Notes: generated from the sequence alone by a model not told the origin. A stretch of DNA of 64,000 bases from Phytohabitans maris (GCF_031085175.1 NZ_JAVHUY010000018.1:62001-126000), one strand, 5' to 3'. Counted from the stretch's first letter, positions 1 through 8,067 are shown. Numbers and translations: made by a program.

Positions 1-727
1 GCGATTGCTGCCCGTCCACTTCGGTGACGCTCTCCTGCGGCTCGTCGTCCACCATCGGGTCGTCGTCATCCGATGATGGTCCCCACCGTAGCGGCGGGGG
101 CGGATCCTGTTCGGCCTTGGCGAGGATCGCCGCGGCCAAGTCCATCATCTCGGTGATCGACCGGGCGTGGATGACCAGGAACTCCGGTCGCTCGTCATCA
201 ATGCCGAAGCCGCAGGAACTGCGCTGGACCAGCGGCTGTAGCCACTGCGCGTGTTCACGGTCGATGGCCGCCAGGACGACCGGTCGGTCGGACCACGACC
301 GCTCGGCATGGCTGCGGCAACTGGCGGCCGGTACGCACCCGGTCGCCGCCAGCGCGTACGTGAGCCCGGCAACCCCGAGGTCGAGGCCGCACAGGCTGAC
401 GGAGTCGACGTCGCCGTGCTCGGCAAGCGTCGCCATGTCGGCCTCGTCCTCGGGTTCCTCGGACGGGAAGTCCGGGTTGTGGCCCTCGATCACGCGGGCG
501 AAGTCCTCAAACGATTCGGCATCGGTCGCCACGGCATCAACGGCCGCCGCCGCGGCCCGCTCGTCGGCCACCACCACGGCCGCCTCGGACAGCGGCACGT
601 CGAAGATCGCCCACACGCCGCGGAAGAACCCGATCCCTTCGTCGTGGATCTCATCCCGGGCCGGCATCCAGAACGTGGCAGCCCCCGGAAGAGCCGAATC
701 AAGATCGATGTCCGTGCGAGGGATCAA
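1..727 (-). CDS. Hypothetical protein, 3' end beyond window edge
   Basis: Read on the minus strand this frame stays open from 727 to the window edge (about 242 codons) with GC-rich third positions, whereas the overlapping plus-strand frames look like arginine/serine-rich shadows. The TTG at 727 is chosen as start because a strong ribosome site (GGAGGAG, 734-740) lies 6 nt before it; GTG at 757 and TTG at 766 are in frame but lack one. The product begins MIPRTDIDLDSALPGAATFW and ends, as far as visible, in an acidic Asp-rich stretch. No family is recognised. It is divergent from the methyltransferase gene, with 100 bp between the two starts, and probably belongs to the same mobile element. Confidence 0.75.
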   Translation of the reverse strand, partial: MIPRTDIDLDSALPGAATFWMPARDEIHDEGIGFFRGVWAIFDVPLSEAAVVVADERAAAAAVDAVATDAESFEDFARVIEGHNPDFPSEEPEDEADMATLAEHGDVDSVSLCGLDLGVAGLTYALAATGCVPAASCRSHAERSWSDRPVVLAAIDREHAQWLQPLVQRSSCGFGIDDERPEFLVIHARSITEMMDLAAAILAKAEQDPPPPLRWGPSSDDDDPMVDDEPQESVTEVDGQQS

Positions 728-826
728 CCGTGTCTCCTCCCGGGCGACGGCGTCCACATCAGTCAATCAGCAACCAGAACCCCGCTCAACCCAGACCACG
801 GGCACGCGGCGGACGGCGGTGGCAGC

Positions 827-1522
827 GTGAACGTGCTCGAACTGTTCGCCGGCATCGGCGGCCTGTCGTTGGGGTTGCAGCGGGCCGGGATGACCATTGT
901 CGGCCACGTCGAACTCGATCCGTTCTGCCGCGCTGTTCTTTCCAAGCACTGGCCGGAGGTGCCCTGCCATGACGATGTCCGCACCGCCGTCGCCTGGTGG
1001 CGTAGCCAGCCGCGTCCCCGGGTCGATGTCGTCGCCGGCGGCTACCCCTGCCCGGGAGAAAGCAACGCCGGCAAACGACGCGGACACGAGGACGAACGGT
1101 GGCTGTGGCCGGAGATGGCCCGCGTCATCCACGCCATCCGACCCCGATACGTCATCGCCGAAAACGTCCTGGGCCACCGCACCCGAGGGCTTCGTTTCGT
1201 CCTCCGAGACCTCGACCGGCTCGGATACACCGCCCGTGCCGGCATTGTCCGAGCTTGCCAGATGGGGGCACCACACCCACGGTCCCGCCTGTTCATCCTG
1301 GCCCACACCAGCGGCCAGGGACGCGGACCGGGGAGCGGGCTGGAACCGCCCCGGACGGCCCCTGTCCGAACGGGTTGGTGGGCCAGTGAACCCCAGGTGG
1401 CTCGAATGGCTCATGGGGTTCCCGCCGGGGTGGACCGACGTCGAGCCCTCGGAAACGCTGTCGTCCCCCACGTCGGCGAGCACATCGGCCGCATCATCCT
1501 CGACCACCACGCGAGCGGGTGA
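827..1522 (+). CDS. DNA (cytosine-5) methyltransferase, short phage/element type
   Basis: 231 aa from a GTG start. Visible C5-methyltransferase motifs: SAM-binding ELFAGIGG (residues 5-12), the catalytic Pro-Cys in GGYPCPGES (Cys75; the usual PCQ is PCP here), AENV (111-114), the QMGAPHPRSRLFILA block (145-159), and a terminal ALGNAVVP (207-214). It transfers a methyl group from S-adenosylmethionine to cytosine in DNA; the target site cannot be read from sequence. No cognate restriction gene is visible, so protection of the element or regulation is more likely than a full restriction-modification system. The gene ends 4 nt before the DUF3631 gene and is probably cotranscribed with it. The region 1296-1440 also encodes family-like sequence in a second frame (see findings). 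Confidence 0.85.
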   Translation: MNVLELFAGIGGLSLGLQRAGMTIVGHVELDPFCRAVLSKHWPEVPCHDDVRTAVAWWRSQPRPRVDVVAGGYPCPGESNAGKRRGHEDERWLWPEMARVIHAIRPRYVIAENVLGHRTRGLRFVLRDLDRLGYTARAGIVRACQMGAPHPRSRLFILAHTSGQGRGPGSGLEPPRTAPVRTGWWASEPQVARMAHGVPAGVDRRRALGNAVVPHVGEHIGRIILDHHASG

Positions 1523-1526
1523 CCAC

Positions 1527-2717
1527 ATGACCGAACCGACCGACACCGAGACAGCCGTGGGCGGCGCGATCCTCGACCGCCTCCACCAGATCATCACCCG
1601 CTATGTGATCCTGCCCAGCCCGGAAGCCCTCGACGCGGTCGTGCTGTGGACCGCGGCCACCCACGGGCAGCCGGCATGGGCGCACGCCCCGCGGCTGGTC
1701 ATCCGGGCGCCGGAGAAGCGGTGCGGCAAGTCCCGACTGCTCGACGTCGTGGAGGGCACCTGCTACAGCCCGCTGATCACCGTCAACGCCTCCACCCCGG
1801 CCGTGTACCGGTCGATCGGCGGAGACGACCCGCCGACCATCCTGCTGGATGAGGCCGACACGATCTTCGGCGGCAAGCAGGCCGAGGCCAACGAGGACCT
1901 GCGCGGCCTGCTGAATGCCGGCCACCAGCGCAACCGGCCGACCATCCGCTGGAACCAGCAGCAACAGCAGGTCGAGCGGATCGCCACCTTCGCCATGGCC
2001 GCCCTCGCCGGCATCGGCCAGATGCCCGACACCATCGAGGACCGGGCGATCGTGGTCAAGATGCGCCGCCGCACCCCGGCCGAAAAGGTCGCCCCGTTCC
2101 GGCAGCGCCGCGACGGCCCCGCGCTACGGCAGATCGGCTCCGACCTGACCACCTGGATCCGCGGCAACATCGTCGAACTGGAACAGGCCGAACCAGTAAT
2201 GCCCCTGGAGGACCGGGCCGCCGACACCTGGGAACCGCTGATCGCGGTCGCCGACCTCGCTGGCGGGAACTGGCCGGAACGAGCTCGACGCGCGGCCCAG
2301 GCGCTGAACGCGGCCCGCGAGGGGGACACCGAATTCTCCGACCGGCTCCGGCTGCTGATCGACTGCCGCACCGTCTTCGGCAGCTTCGACGCCATGCCGT
2401 CCACCGTTCTGCTCGACCGGCTCAAGGCACTGCCCGAGTCGCCGTGGGCCGACTACAACAGCGGCGCCGGCCTGACCGCGATGAAACTCGGCGTGCTGCT
2501 GCGCGAGTACGAGATCACCTCGGACAACATCACCTTCCCGCACCCCACCGGCCGCGTGAAGGGCTTCCCCCGCACCGCGTTCACCGACGCCTGGCAGCGC
2601 TACTGCCCACCCGAAGACGACCCCGCACCAGAGCCGTACAAGCCGTACAAGCCGTACGCCGACCCCGACATCCCCAGCTCAGACCGCGTACGGCTTCTAC
2701 ACCCCCGTACGGCTTAA
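1527..2717 (+). CDS. DUF3631 domain ATPase-like protein
   Basis: 396 aa. A P-loop-like segment RAPEKRCGKSRLLD near residue 55, a Walker B-like ILLDEADTIFG near residue 105, and an arginine-rich IEDRAIVVKMRRRTP segment match the DUF3631 family found next to integrases in actinobacterial elements. The family is presumed to act in element replication or maintenance, but no biochemical role is established. ATG at 1527 follows the methyltransferase stop by 4 nt. The C-terminus reads EPYKPYKPYAD because the gene's last 90 bp are built from copies of the octamer AGCCGTAC; the stop codon itself lies inside an 18-bp palindrome of that repeat. The continuous upstream frame (from 897) overlaps the methyltransferase and is not taken as coding. 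Confidence 0.8.
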   Translation: MTEPTDTETAVGGAILDRLHQIITRYVILPSPEALDAVVLWTAATHGQPAWAHAPRLVIRAPEKRCGKSRLLDVVEGTCYSPLITVNASTPAVYRSIGGDDPPTILLDEADTIFGGKQAEANEDLRGLLNAGHQRNRPTIRWNQQQQQVERIATFAMAALAGIGQMPDTIEDRAIVVKMRRRTPAEKVAPFRQRRDGPALRQIGSDLTTWIRGNIVELEQAEPVMPLEDRAADTWEPLIAVADLAGGNWPERARRAAQALNAAREGDTEFSDRLRLLIDCRTVFGSFDAMPSTVLLDRLKALPESPWADYNSGAGLTAMKLGVLLREYEITSDNITFPHPTGRVKGFPRTAFTDAWQRYCPPEDDPAPEPYKPYKPYADPDIPSSDRVRLLHPRTA

Positions 2718-2877
2718 GCCGTACACCCCGCCACCAGCACCAACGCCGGCCGCGCCAGGTCGCGTACGGCTTAGCCGTACGCACGCCGAAAAGCCGTACG
2801 TGCCCTGAGCAGCCAAAACATAGATCGCGTACGGCTTGTACGGCTTGACCCCAAACCAGCACCCCCACAAGCCGTAC
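2632..2877. repeat. Cluster of 12 AGCCGTAC octamers in both orientations
   Basis: Plus-orientation copies start at 2632, 2641, 2650, 2717, 2773, 2792 and 2870; reverse copies (GTACGGCT) start at 2688, 2707, 2764, 2829 and 2838. Two pairs form palindromes: GTACGGCTTAAGCCGTAC (2707-2724, containing the DUF3631 stop codon) and GCGTACGGCT-T-AGCCGTACGC (2762-2782). The first three copies are 9 bp apart and in frame. The density looks like iterons or a regulator-binding array; use as a replication origin or operator of the element is inference. Confidence 0.85.
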
Positions 2878-2899
2878 GCGAGCACCACACAGCGGCTAC

Positions 2900-2999
2900 C
2901 AGAACGGCCCGCTGAGAGCCTCACAGACGCTTTGGTGCATGTAATGACATCAGGACAAGACAGATCTTGGCTCAACGGCCCTCTCAGCGGGCCGTTCTG
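2900..2999. repeat. 19-bp perfect inverted repeat with 62-bp spacer
   Basis: CAGAACGGCCCGCTGAGAG (2900-2918) is exactly complementary to 2981-2999. It lies in the 440-bp gap between the DUF3631 gene and the excisionase-like gene, directly after the octamer cluster. Such a long perfect repeat could form a large hairpin or cruciform or bind a dimeric protein; the role is unknown. The rest of the gap (3000-3150) shows nothing else I can name. Confidence 0.75.
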
Positions 3000-3157
3000 C
3001 GTGGCTCTCCCGGCGAACGTGGCCCACCCTCACCGGACGACCTCCGACCCGCGAACGGGTCGCCACGCACGCGCACAGCAGGCCAGAACGGCCCCAGGGC
3101 ACACCGCGAAGCACGCGCCGAGGCCGTCCTCCCCTCGTCGAGAGGAGCAACACCAGC

Positions 3158-3409
3158 ATGGCCGCCCAAAAGGCATCCACACAGCGTCCCGAAAGCCTGA
3201 CCGGTGCCGCCGAGAGCGGAATCGTGCTCACGATCGAGCAGGCTGCACGGAAACTCGGGATCGGGCGAACCACGATGTACGCGCTCGTCATGAGCGGCGA
3301 AGTCCGCTCGGTCACCATCGGTCGACTTCGCCGCGTACCCACCCGGTGCCTTGACGAGTACGTATCTGGACTGCTCGAAAACGCACAGACCGTAATACCT
3401 GCCGCCTAA
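3158..3409 (+). CDS. Excisionase-like helix-turn-helix DNA-binding protein
   Basis: 83 aa. The segment VLTIEQAARKLGIGRTTMYALVMSGEVRSVTIGRLRRVP is a typical MerR/Xis-type winged HTH (helix-turn-helix at residues 26-45, then the RxxxxGRxRRVP wing). Start ATG is preceded by GAGAGGAG (3139-3146). It lies 14 bp before the integrase gene in the same direction, the standard xis-int arrangement, so it most likely bends DNA at the attachment sites and directs excision. A role only as transcriptional regulator of the integrase cannot be excluded. Confidence 0.85.
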   Translation: MAAQKASTQRPESLTGAAESGIVLTIEQAARKLGIGRTTMYALVMSGEVRSVTIGRLRRVPTRCLDEYVSGLLENAQTVIPAA

Positions 3410-3423
3410 GGAGAACACATTAT

Positions 3424-4698
3424 ATGGGACGCCGGCCCAATGGTGCATCAAGTATCTATAAGGGCAAAGACGGTTACTGGCACGGTCGGGTCACCGTGGG
3501 CACCAAGGACGACGGTAAGCCGGACCGGCGGCACGTCCGCGGTAGGACCGAGGCCATCGTTACGAAGAAGGTTCGCGAGTTGGAAAGGGAGCGGGATAGC
3601 GGACGTGTCCGCACCGCTGGCCAGCGATGGACCGTCGCGGCCTGGCTCACGCACTGGGTCGAGACGATTGCCGCGCCGTCGGTGCGAGAGAACACGATCG
3701 CGGGCTATCGCGTGGCCGTCAACCGACACCTCATCCCCGGTCTCGGCGCGCACCGCTTGGAGAAGCTCTCGCCCGAGCACCTCGAACGTTTCTACACGAA
3801 AATGCAGGAGAACGGGAGTTCGGCCGGTACTGCCCACCAGGCACATCGAACTATTCGCACAGCGCTGAATGAGGCCGTGCGCCGTGGCTACCTCGGCAGG
3901 AATCCCGCCACGCTGGCCAAGGCGCCGCGACTCACGGAACAGGAGATCGAGCCATATTCCGTCGAAGAGGTTCAGCGAATTCTGAGCGCCGCGGACAGCC
4001 GGCGCAACAGCGCCCGATGGGCCATCGCGCTTGCGCTGGGGCTCCGACAGGGTGAGGCCCTGGGACTCCGATGGTCTGACGTAGATCTCAGCAGGGGAAC
4101 TTTGCGCGTGCGCCGCGGGCGGCTCCGGCCGAAATACACGCACGGGTGCGATGGGAAATGCGGACGCAAGCCCGGCTATTGTCCGCAGCGCCAGCAGGCG
4201 CGGCCCGACACGAACGACACGAAATCACGGGCCGGCCGCCGAACGGTTGGCGTACCGGGGGAGTTGGTCGCTCTCCTTAGGCGCCACCGCGAGGAACAGG
4301 AAACGGAGCGCAAGACGGCTGCCCAGTTGTGGCATGACGAGGGATGGGTATTCGCCACGCCCACCGGCCGCCCCGTCAACCCAAACACCGATTATCACGA
4401 GTGGAAGCAGCTCCTCCGTGACGCCGGGCTACGGGACGGCCGGTTGCACGACGCCCGGCACACGGCCGCCACGGTGCTCCTGATCCTCGGCGTCCCTGAG
4501 CGGGCAGTGATGGGGATCATGGGATGGGCAACTACCGGGATGGCTGCCCGCTACCAGCACCTCACGGACCCGATCTGGGCGGACGTGGCTAAGCGGGTGG
4601 ATGGCCTCATCTGGAAGCCGGCTGATGACGCGGACGGCTCGACAGAGGAACCGACCGACCTTGATGATGGGGCCGCCGGAGTGCACGTAGCGGCCTAA
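3424..4698 (+). CDS. int: Tyrosine site-specific recombinase (integrase)
   Basis: 424 aa. An N-terminal arm-binding region (about residues 10-55), a SAM-like core-binding domain (about 70-165) and a C-terminal catalytic domain are visible. Catalytic residues: Arg208 in GLRQGEALGL, His342 and Arg345 in HDARH, Trp368 in place of the second His, and Tyr377 in MAARYQHL. A cysteine-bearing insertion (Cys242, Cys246, Cys253) in the catalytic domain is common in actinobacterial integrases. A GGAG lies 8-12 nt before the ATG. The gene runs toward the tRNA-Ser 3' end, which is the presumed integration site. A strong hairpin terminator follows at 4729. Confidence 0.93.
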   Translation: MGRRPNGASSIYKGKDGYWHGRVTVGTKDDGKPDRRHVRGRTEAIVTKKVRELERERDSGRVRTAGQRWTVAAWLTHWVETIAAPSVRENTIAGYRVAVNRHLIPGLGAHRLEKLSPEHLERFYTKMQENGSSAGTAHQAHRTIRTALNEAVRRGYLGRNPATLAKAPRLTEQEIEPYSVEEVQRILSAADSRRNSARWAIALALGLRQGEALGLRWSDVDLSRGTLRVRRGRLRPKYTHGCDGKCGRKPGYCPQRQQARPDTNDTKSRAGRRTVGVPGELVALLRRHREEQETERKTAAQLWHDEGWVFATPTGRPVNPNTDYHEWKQLLRDAGLRDGRLHDARHTAATVLLILGVPERAVMGIMGWATTGMAARYQHLTDPIWADVAKRVDGLIWKPADDADGSTEEPTDLDDGAAGVHVAA

Positions 4699-4719
4699 CT
4701 GAGACCGAAACTGAGACCG
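4697..4719. repeat. Paired AACTGAGACCG direct repeats at the integrase 3' end
   Basis: Two copies of the 11-mer AACTGAGACCG (4697-4707 and 4709-4719) overlap the integrase stop codon and lie about 60 bp from the tRNA 3' end. Position and spacing suggest integrase arm-binding sites; this is inference. Confidence 0.5.
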
Positions 4720-4728
4720 CAAGATTAA

Positions 4729-4760
4729 CGCCCGGTGGGTCTATGAAGATCCACCGGGCG
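4729..4760 (+). terminator. Rho-independent-like terminator after int
   Basis: Perfect 10-bp stem CGCCCGGTGG/CCACCGGGCG with a 12-nt loop, followed by TTTG. It separates the element's integrase transcript from the tRNA-Ser gene, which is transcribed toward it, so it may serve both. Confidence 0.8.
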
Positions 4761-4776
4761 TTTGCGCTGCTCAGGA

Positions 4777-4864
4777 TGGCGGAGGATACGAGATTCGAAC
4801 TCGTGAGGGGTTGCCCCCAACACGCTTTCCAAGCGTGCGCCCTAGGCCTCTAGGCGAATCCTCC
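4777..4864 (-). tRNA. serT: tRNA-Ser (GGA)
   Basis: On the minus strand GGAGGAT (5') pairs with ATCCTCC, discriminator G, and an encoded CCA (4777-4779). The anticodon stem-loop CACGC-TTGGAAA-GCGTG gives anticodon GGA. A long variable arm of the serine type and the TTCGAAT T-loop are present. It reads UCC/UCU codons. Its 3' end faces the adjacent integrase gene and is the likely attachment site of the element. The specific gene symbol is a guess; the tRNA identity is read directly. Confidence 0.95.
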
Positions 4865-4949
4865 GCCGGACAGAGTACAGGCTGGCCGGTCCCCGGGACG
4901 AAGCGGGCAGACGCGTGCCCCGGTGCCTCGGCGCGGTCGGCGGGCCCGG

Positions 4950-4955
4950 TAGACT
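4950..4955 (+). promoter_or_regulatory. -10 element of the SRP RNA gene
   Basis: TAGACT five nt before the predicted RNA 5' end fits an actinobacterial -10 box. No clear -35 box is seen. Confidence 0.5.
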
Positions 4956-4960
4956 GGGCG

Positions 4961-5050
4961 GCGCCCCTCGTGCGGCGTACACCTCGTGAACCTCCCCAGG
5001 GCCGGAAGGCAGCAAGGATAAGCGGGCTCTGACGGGTGCACGGGGGGCCT
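4961..5050 (+). ncRNA. ffs: Signal recognition particle RNA (4.5S type)
   Basis: The universally conserved apical hairpin is present (AGGGCCGGAAGGCAGCAA at about 4998-5015, with the GGAA-type tetraloop and internal asymmetric loop bound by Ffh). The outer arms GCCCCTCGTGC (from 4962) and GCACGGGGGGC close the rod-like fold. It is placed upstream of dnaX, a common actinobacterial neighbourhood. The RNA pairs with Ffh for cotranslational membrane targeting. Exact ends are estimated from the closing helix. Confidence 0.9.
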
Positions 5051-5169
5051 CTTCATGGGCGGGAGATCAACCGGAGTGCCCGCCATAAGCACCCGACCGA
5101 GTGTCGTACCCCGCTGGCAAGCTACCCAGCGGGCGGGGACAATGGCGCGGTCGAGAGGAGGCGGCGAGA

Positions 5170-7665
5170 GTGGCACTGGCGCTCTACCGCAAGTACCGGC
5201 CCCGTACGTTCGCAGAGGTCATCGGGCAGGAGCACGTTACCGAGCCGCTGTCGCAGGCCCTGCGGAGCGGGCGCCTCCACCACGCCTACCTCTTCTCCGG
5301 GCCGCGCGGCTGTGGCAAGACCTCCAGCGCCCGCATCCTCGCCCGCTCGCTCAACTGCGCCCAGGGTCCGACGCCGGAGCCGTGCGGTCAGTGTGACTCG
5401 TGCAAGTCGCTGGCCAACGACGGTGCCGGATCGATCGACGTCATCGAGATCGACGCGGCCAGCCACGGTGGTGTCGACGACGCGCGTGAGCTGCGGGAGC
5501 GGGCGTTCTTCGCGCCGGCGACCAGCCGATACAAGATCTACGTGATCGACGAGGCGCACATGGTCTCGTCGGCGGGGTTCAACGCGCTGCTCAAGCTGGT
5601 CGAGGAGCCGCCGGAGTACGTCAAGTTCATCTTCGCGACCACCGAGCCGGAAAAGGTGCTCGGGACGATCAAGTCGCGTACGCATCACTACCCGTTCCGG
5701 CTGATCCCGCCGGGTGTCCTGCGTCCCTACCTCGAGCAGCTGTGCGCGACCGAGGGCGTCAAGGTCGAGTCGGCGGTGTTTCCGCTGGTGGTGCGGGCTG
5801 GTGGGGGCAGTGCCCGTGACACGCTCTCGGTGCTCGACCAGCTGATCGCCGGCGCCGGGCCGGAGGGCGTTACCTACGCGCGCGCGGTCGCGCTGCTCGG
5901 CGTGACCGACGTGGCCCTGATCGACGAGATGTGCGACGCGCTGGCCGCCGGGGACGGTGCCGCGGCTTACGGGACGATCGACCGGGTGGCGGATGCGGGG
6001 CACGACCCGCGGCGGTTCGCGTCCGATCTGCTGGAGCGGCTGCGTGACCTGATCGTCCTGCAGCAGGTGCCCGACGCCGCGACCAAGGGGCTTATCGACG
6101 GGCCCAGCGACCAGATCGAGCGGATGGTGGCGCAGTCGGCACGCCTCGGGCCGGCGACGCTTTCGCGCTGCGCCGACATCGTCCACAACGGACTGGTGGA
6201 GATGCGCGGCACCACGGCGCCGCGGCTGCTGCTGGAGTTGATCACGGCGCGCATGCTGCTGCCGGGTTCGGACCAGACCGAAGACCTGCTGCAGCGGCTG
6301 GAGCGGATGGAGCGCCAGATCGCGACAGGCGCCACCCAGGGAGCGAGCAGCGCCAGGCACGCGACGGGCGCCGGGCACGCGGCAGGCGTCACCCAGGGAG
6401 CGAGCAGCGCAGGGCACGCGACGGGCGCCGCCCCGGGAACGACCAGCGCAGGGCACGCGACGGCCAGCGGCCACGCGGCAGGCGCCGCCCAGGGAACGAG
6501 CGGCGGCCAAGAACCAAGCGGCGGGAACGCGACGAGCAGCGGCCACGCGGCGAGCGGCGGCGGCGCCCAAGGGGCGAGCGGCGCCCACACCACCAACGGC
6601 CAGGCGACAGGCGCGACCAGCGGCCAGGCGACAAGCGCGACCAGCGACGACGAGCCGCACCGAGCGGTGCAGCCGCAAGCCGACGCGAGGCTGCGGGCGG
6701 CGGTCATGGATGATCCGGCCACGCCGGAGCCGGAGCGGCCGGGGACCAGCCTGCCACCGCAGCTTGACGTGGCTGGTGTCCGGCGGTCGTGGGACGAGAT
6801 CCTCCGGATGGTCAACGATCGCAACAAGCGGATCGCCGCCCTGGCCCGTAACGCGACCGTCCGCGACCTCGATGGTGACGCGCTGGTGTTGACGTTCCAG
6901 TCGTCGGTGCTCGCGTCGATGATGGCCAAGGAAGCCGGCGTGCTGAGCGACGCCGTCTACGACGTGCTCGGTGCTCGCTGGGAGGTGCGCTGCGAGGTCT
7001 CCGGCGACCAGCGGCCAGCAGCGGCCGCGGCGGCCCGGGCCACCCGGGCCCCGGAAGGACGGGCTACCCCGGCTCCGGAAGGGCGGGCCGCCCAAGCCGC
7101 GGACCGAGGGGCCACCCGGGGTCCGGATGGACCGGCAGCCGCCGAAAGACGGCCTGGCCAAGCCACGGAAAGGCAGGCCGCGCCGGGGAGAGCGGGACCG
7201 GAGCGAGGGGCGCCGGAGCAGAAGGCGCCGGTCACCACCGACTGGCCGGAGCCGGCCCGCCCGGGTGGCGGGACCGCCAGCGCGGACCCGAAGAGCGGCA
7301 ACGCGGACGCCAAGAGCGGCAACGCGCCGGAGGCGCCGCCACCCGTGGCGCGTGTGGAGTCCAACGGACTGGCGGCGGCGAGGGCCGCGGCGGCGGGACG
7401 TGGTGCGCGTACCCCTGCGTCTTCTCCTACGGCCGACAGCACCTGGGCGGGTGAGCCGCCCTACGACCCGGACTACGACGGCCCGCGGTCGAATGGCGCG
7501 GTCGCGAGCCCGGCCACGACGGCGGTCGCGTACGAGGGTTTCGACCCGGGCGACGAGCCGACCGACGAGGTGGTCGACGAGCGGACCGCGCGGCAGAGCA
7601 GCGAGCAGCAGGCCATGCAGTTGTTGCAGCAGACCTTCGGCGCCGAAAAGATCGGCGAGGTCTAG
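5170..7665 (+). CDS. dnaX: DNA polymerase III subunit gamma/tau
   Basis: 831 aa from the GTG at 5170, chosen because the conserved start MALALYRKYRPRTF follows it and GGAGG (5157-5161) precedes it; the in-frame extension to 5101 has no family similarity. Clamp-loader AAA+ motifs: Walker A GPRGCGKT (44-51), four zinc-binding cysteines (63, 72, 75, 78), DEAH box (127-130), and the ATTEPEKVL sensor region. It loads the sliding clamp and organises the replisome. Residues about 388-500 are a Gly/Ala/Thr/Ser/His-rich linker made of degenerate repeats, followed by a domain around residues 530-620 that resembles the conserved gamma/tau C-terminal region and then a second low-complexity region. The gene starts the dnaX-ybaB-recR group. 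Confidence 0.95.
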   Translation: MALALYRKYRPRTFAEVIGQEHVTEPLSQALRSGRLHHAYLFSGPRGCGKTSSARILARSLNCAQGPTPEPCGQCDSCKSLANDGAGSIDVIEIDAASHGGVDDARELRERAFFAPATSRYKIYVIDEAHMVSSAGFNALLKLVEEPPEYVKFIFATTEPEKVLGTIKSRTHHYPFRLIPPGVLRPYLEQLCATEGVKVESAVFPLVVRAGGGSARDTLSVLDQLIAGAGPEGVTYARAVALLGVTDVALIDEMCDALAAGDGAAAYGTIDRVADAGHDPRRFASDLLERLRDLIVLQQVPDAATKGLIDGPSDQIERMVAQSARLGPATLSRCADIVHNGLVEMRGTTAPRLLLELITARMLLPGSDQTEDLLQRLERMERQIATGATQGASSARHATGAGHAAGVTQGASSAGHATGAAPGTTSAGHATASGHAAGAAQGTSGGQEPSGGNATSSGHAASGGGAQGASGAHTTNGQATGATSGQATSATSDDEPHRAVQPQADARLRAAVMDDPATPEPERPGTSLPPQLDVAGVRRSWDEILRMVNDRNKRIAALARNATVRDLDGDALVLTFQSSVLASMMAKEAGVLSDAVYDVLGARWEVRCEVSGDQRPAAAAAARATRAPEGRATPAPEGRAAQAADRGATRGPDGPAAAERRPGQATERQAAPGRAGPERGAPEQKAPVTTDWPEPARPGGGTASADPKSGNADAKSGNAPEAPPPVARVESNGLAAARAAAAGRGARTPASSPTADSTWAGEPPYDPDYDGPRSNGAVASPATTAVAYEGFDPGDEPTDEVVDERTARQSSEQQAMQLLQQTFGAEKIGEV
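6331..6660 (+). repeat. Degenerate tandem repeats inside dnaX linker
   Basis: A 57-bp unit starting at 6331 recurs at 6388 (CACCCAGGGAGCGAGCAGCG followed by GGGCACGCGACGGGC) and then in increasingly diverged copies. At protein level this gives repeated TQGASS, GHATG and SGHAAG blocks. Such in-frame repeats commonly vary in copy number between strains. Confidence 0.75.
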
Positions 7666-7734
7666 GGCGGCGCCGACCAAGGTTCGCGGCCGCCGCATTA
7701 GGCTGACACGGAATCGACACACGAGGAGACGGCG

Positions 7735-8067
7735 ATGCGTCCCGGTGGACAGCCCAACCTGCAGCAGCTGATGAAGCAGGCGCAGAAGATGCAGCAGCAG
7801 CTCGCCGAGGCACAGGCCGAGCTGGCCGAGGCCGAGGTGACCGGCACGGCCGGCGGTGGCCTGGTGACGGTCACGATCGCCGGCTCCGGTGAGGTCAAGT
7901 CGGTGAAGATCGATCCCAAGGCGGTCGATCCCGACGACGTGGAGACGCTCGAGGATCTCGTGCTCGCCGCGCTGCACAGCGCCAACGAGGCGGTGCGCAA
8001 GCTGACCGAGCAGAAGATGGGCCCGGTCGCGGGTGGGATGGGCGGCCTCGGCCTGCCCGGCTTCTAA
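7735..8067 (+). CDS. ybaB: YbaB/EbfC family nucleoid-associated protein
   Basis: 110 aa. It begins with a Gln/Met-rich helix ([20 protein letters not shown]) and has the family core [21 protein letters not shown] and the [22 protein letters not shown] helix. The family binds DNA as a dimer and is usually encoded between dnaX and recR, exactly as here. Ribosome site GAGGAG precedes the ATG. It probably shares a transcript with recR, 21 bp downstream. Confidence 0.93.
   Translation: MRPGGQPNLQQLMKQAQKMQQQLAEAQAELAEAEVTGTAGGGLVTVTIAGSGEVKSVKIDPKAVDPDDVETLEDLVLAALHSANEAVRKLTEQKMGPVAGGMGGLGLPGF

Larger units (their letters stand above)
1..4776. mobile_element. Integrase-proximal end of an integrative element at tRNA-Ser
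   Basis: A tyrosine integrase and a small excisionase-like gene lie directly against the 3' end of a tRNA-Ser gene, preceded by a DUF3631 ATPase and a DNA methyltransferase. This is the usual layout of actinomycete integrative elements. The right boundary is inferred to be in or next to the tRNA 3' end (4777 onward). I see no second copy of the tRNA 3' end to the left, so the element must continue beyond position 1. No conjugation gene is visible in this portion, so a conjugative element, a mobilisable island and a prophage remnant all remain possible. Confidence 0.75.

Noticed and set aside
24-830. 268-codon plus-strand frame upstream of the methyltransferase
   Set aside because: Ser/Arg/Thr-rich low-complexity product with no ribosome site; the minus-strand frame over the same DNA has normal protein character and a good start.
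1-4700. Left attachment site of the tRNA-Ser element within the window
   Set aside because: No second copy of the tRNA-Ser 3' sequence is visible; the left end must lie outside.
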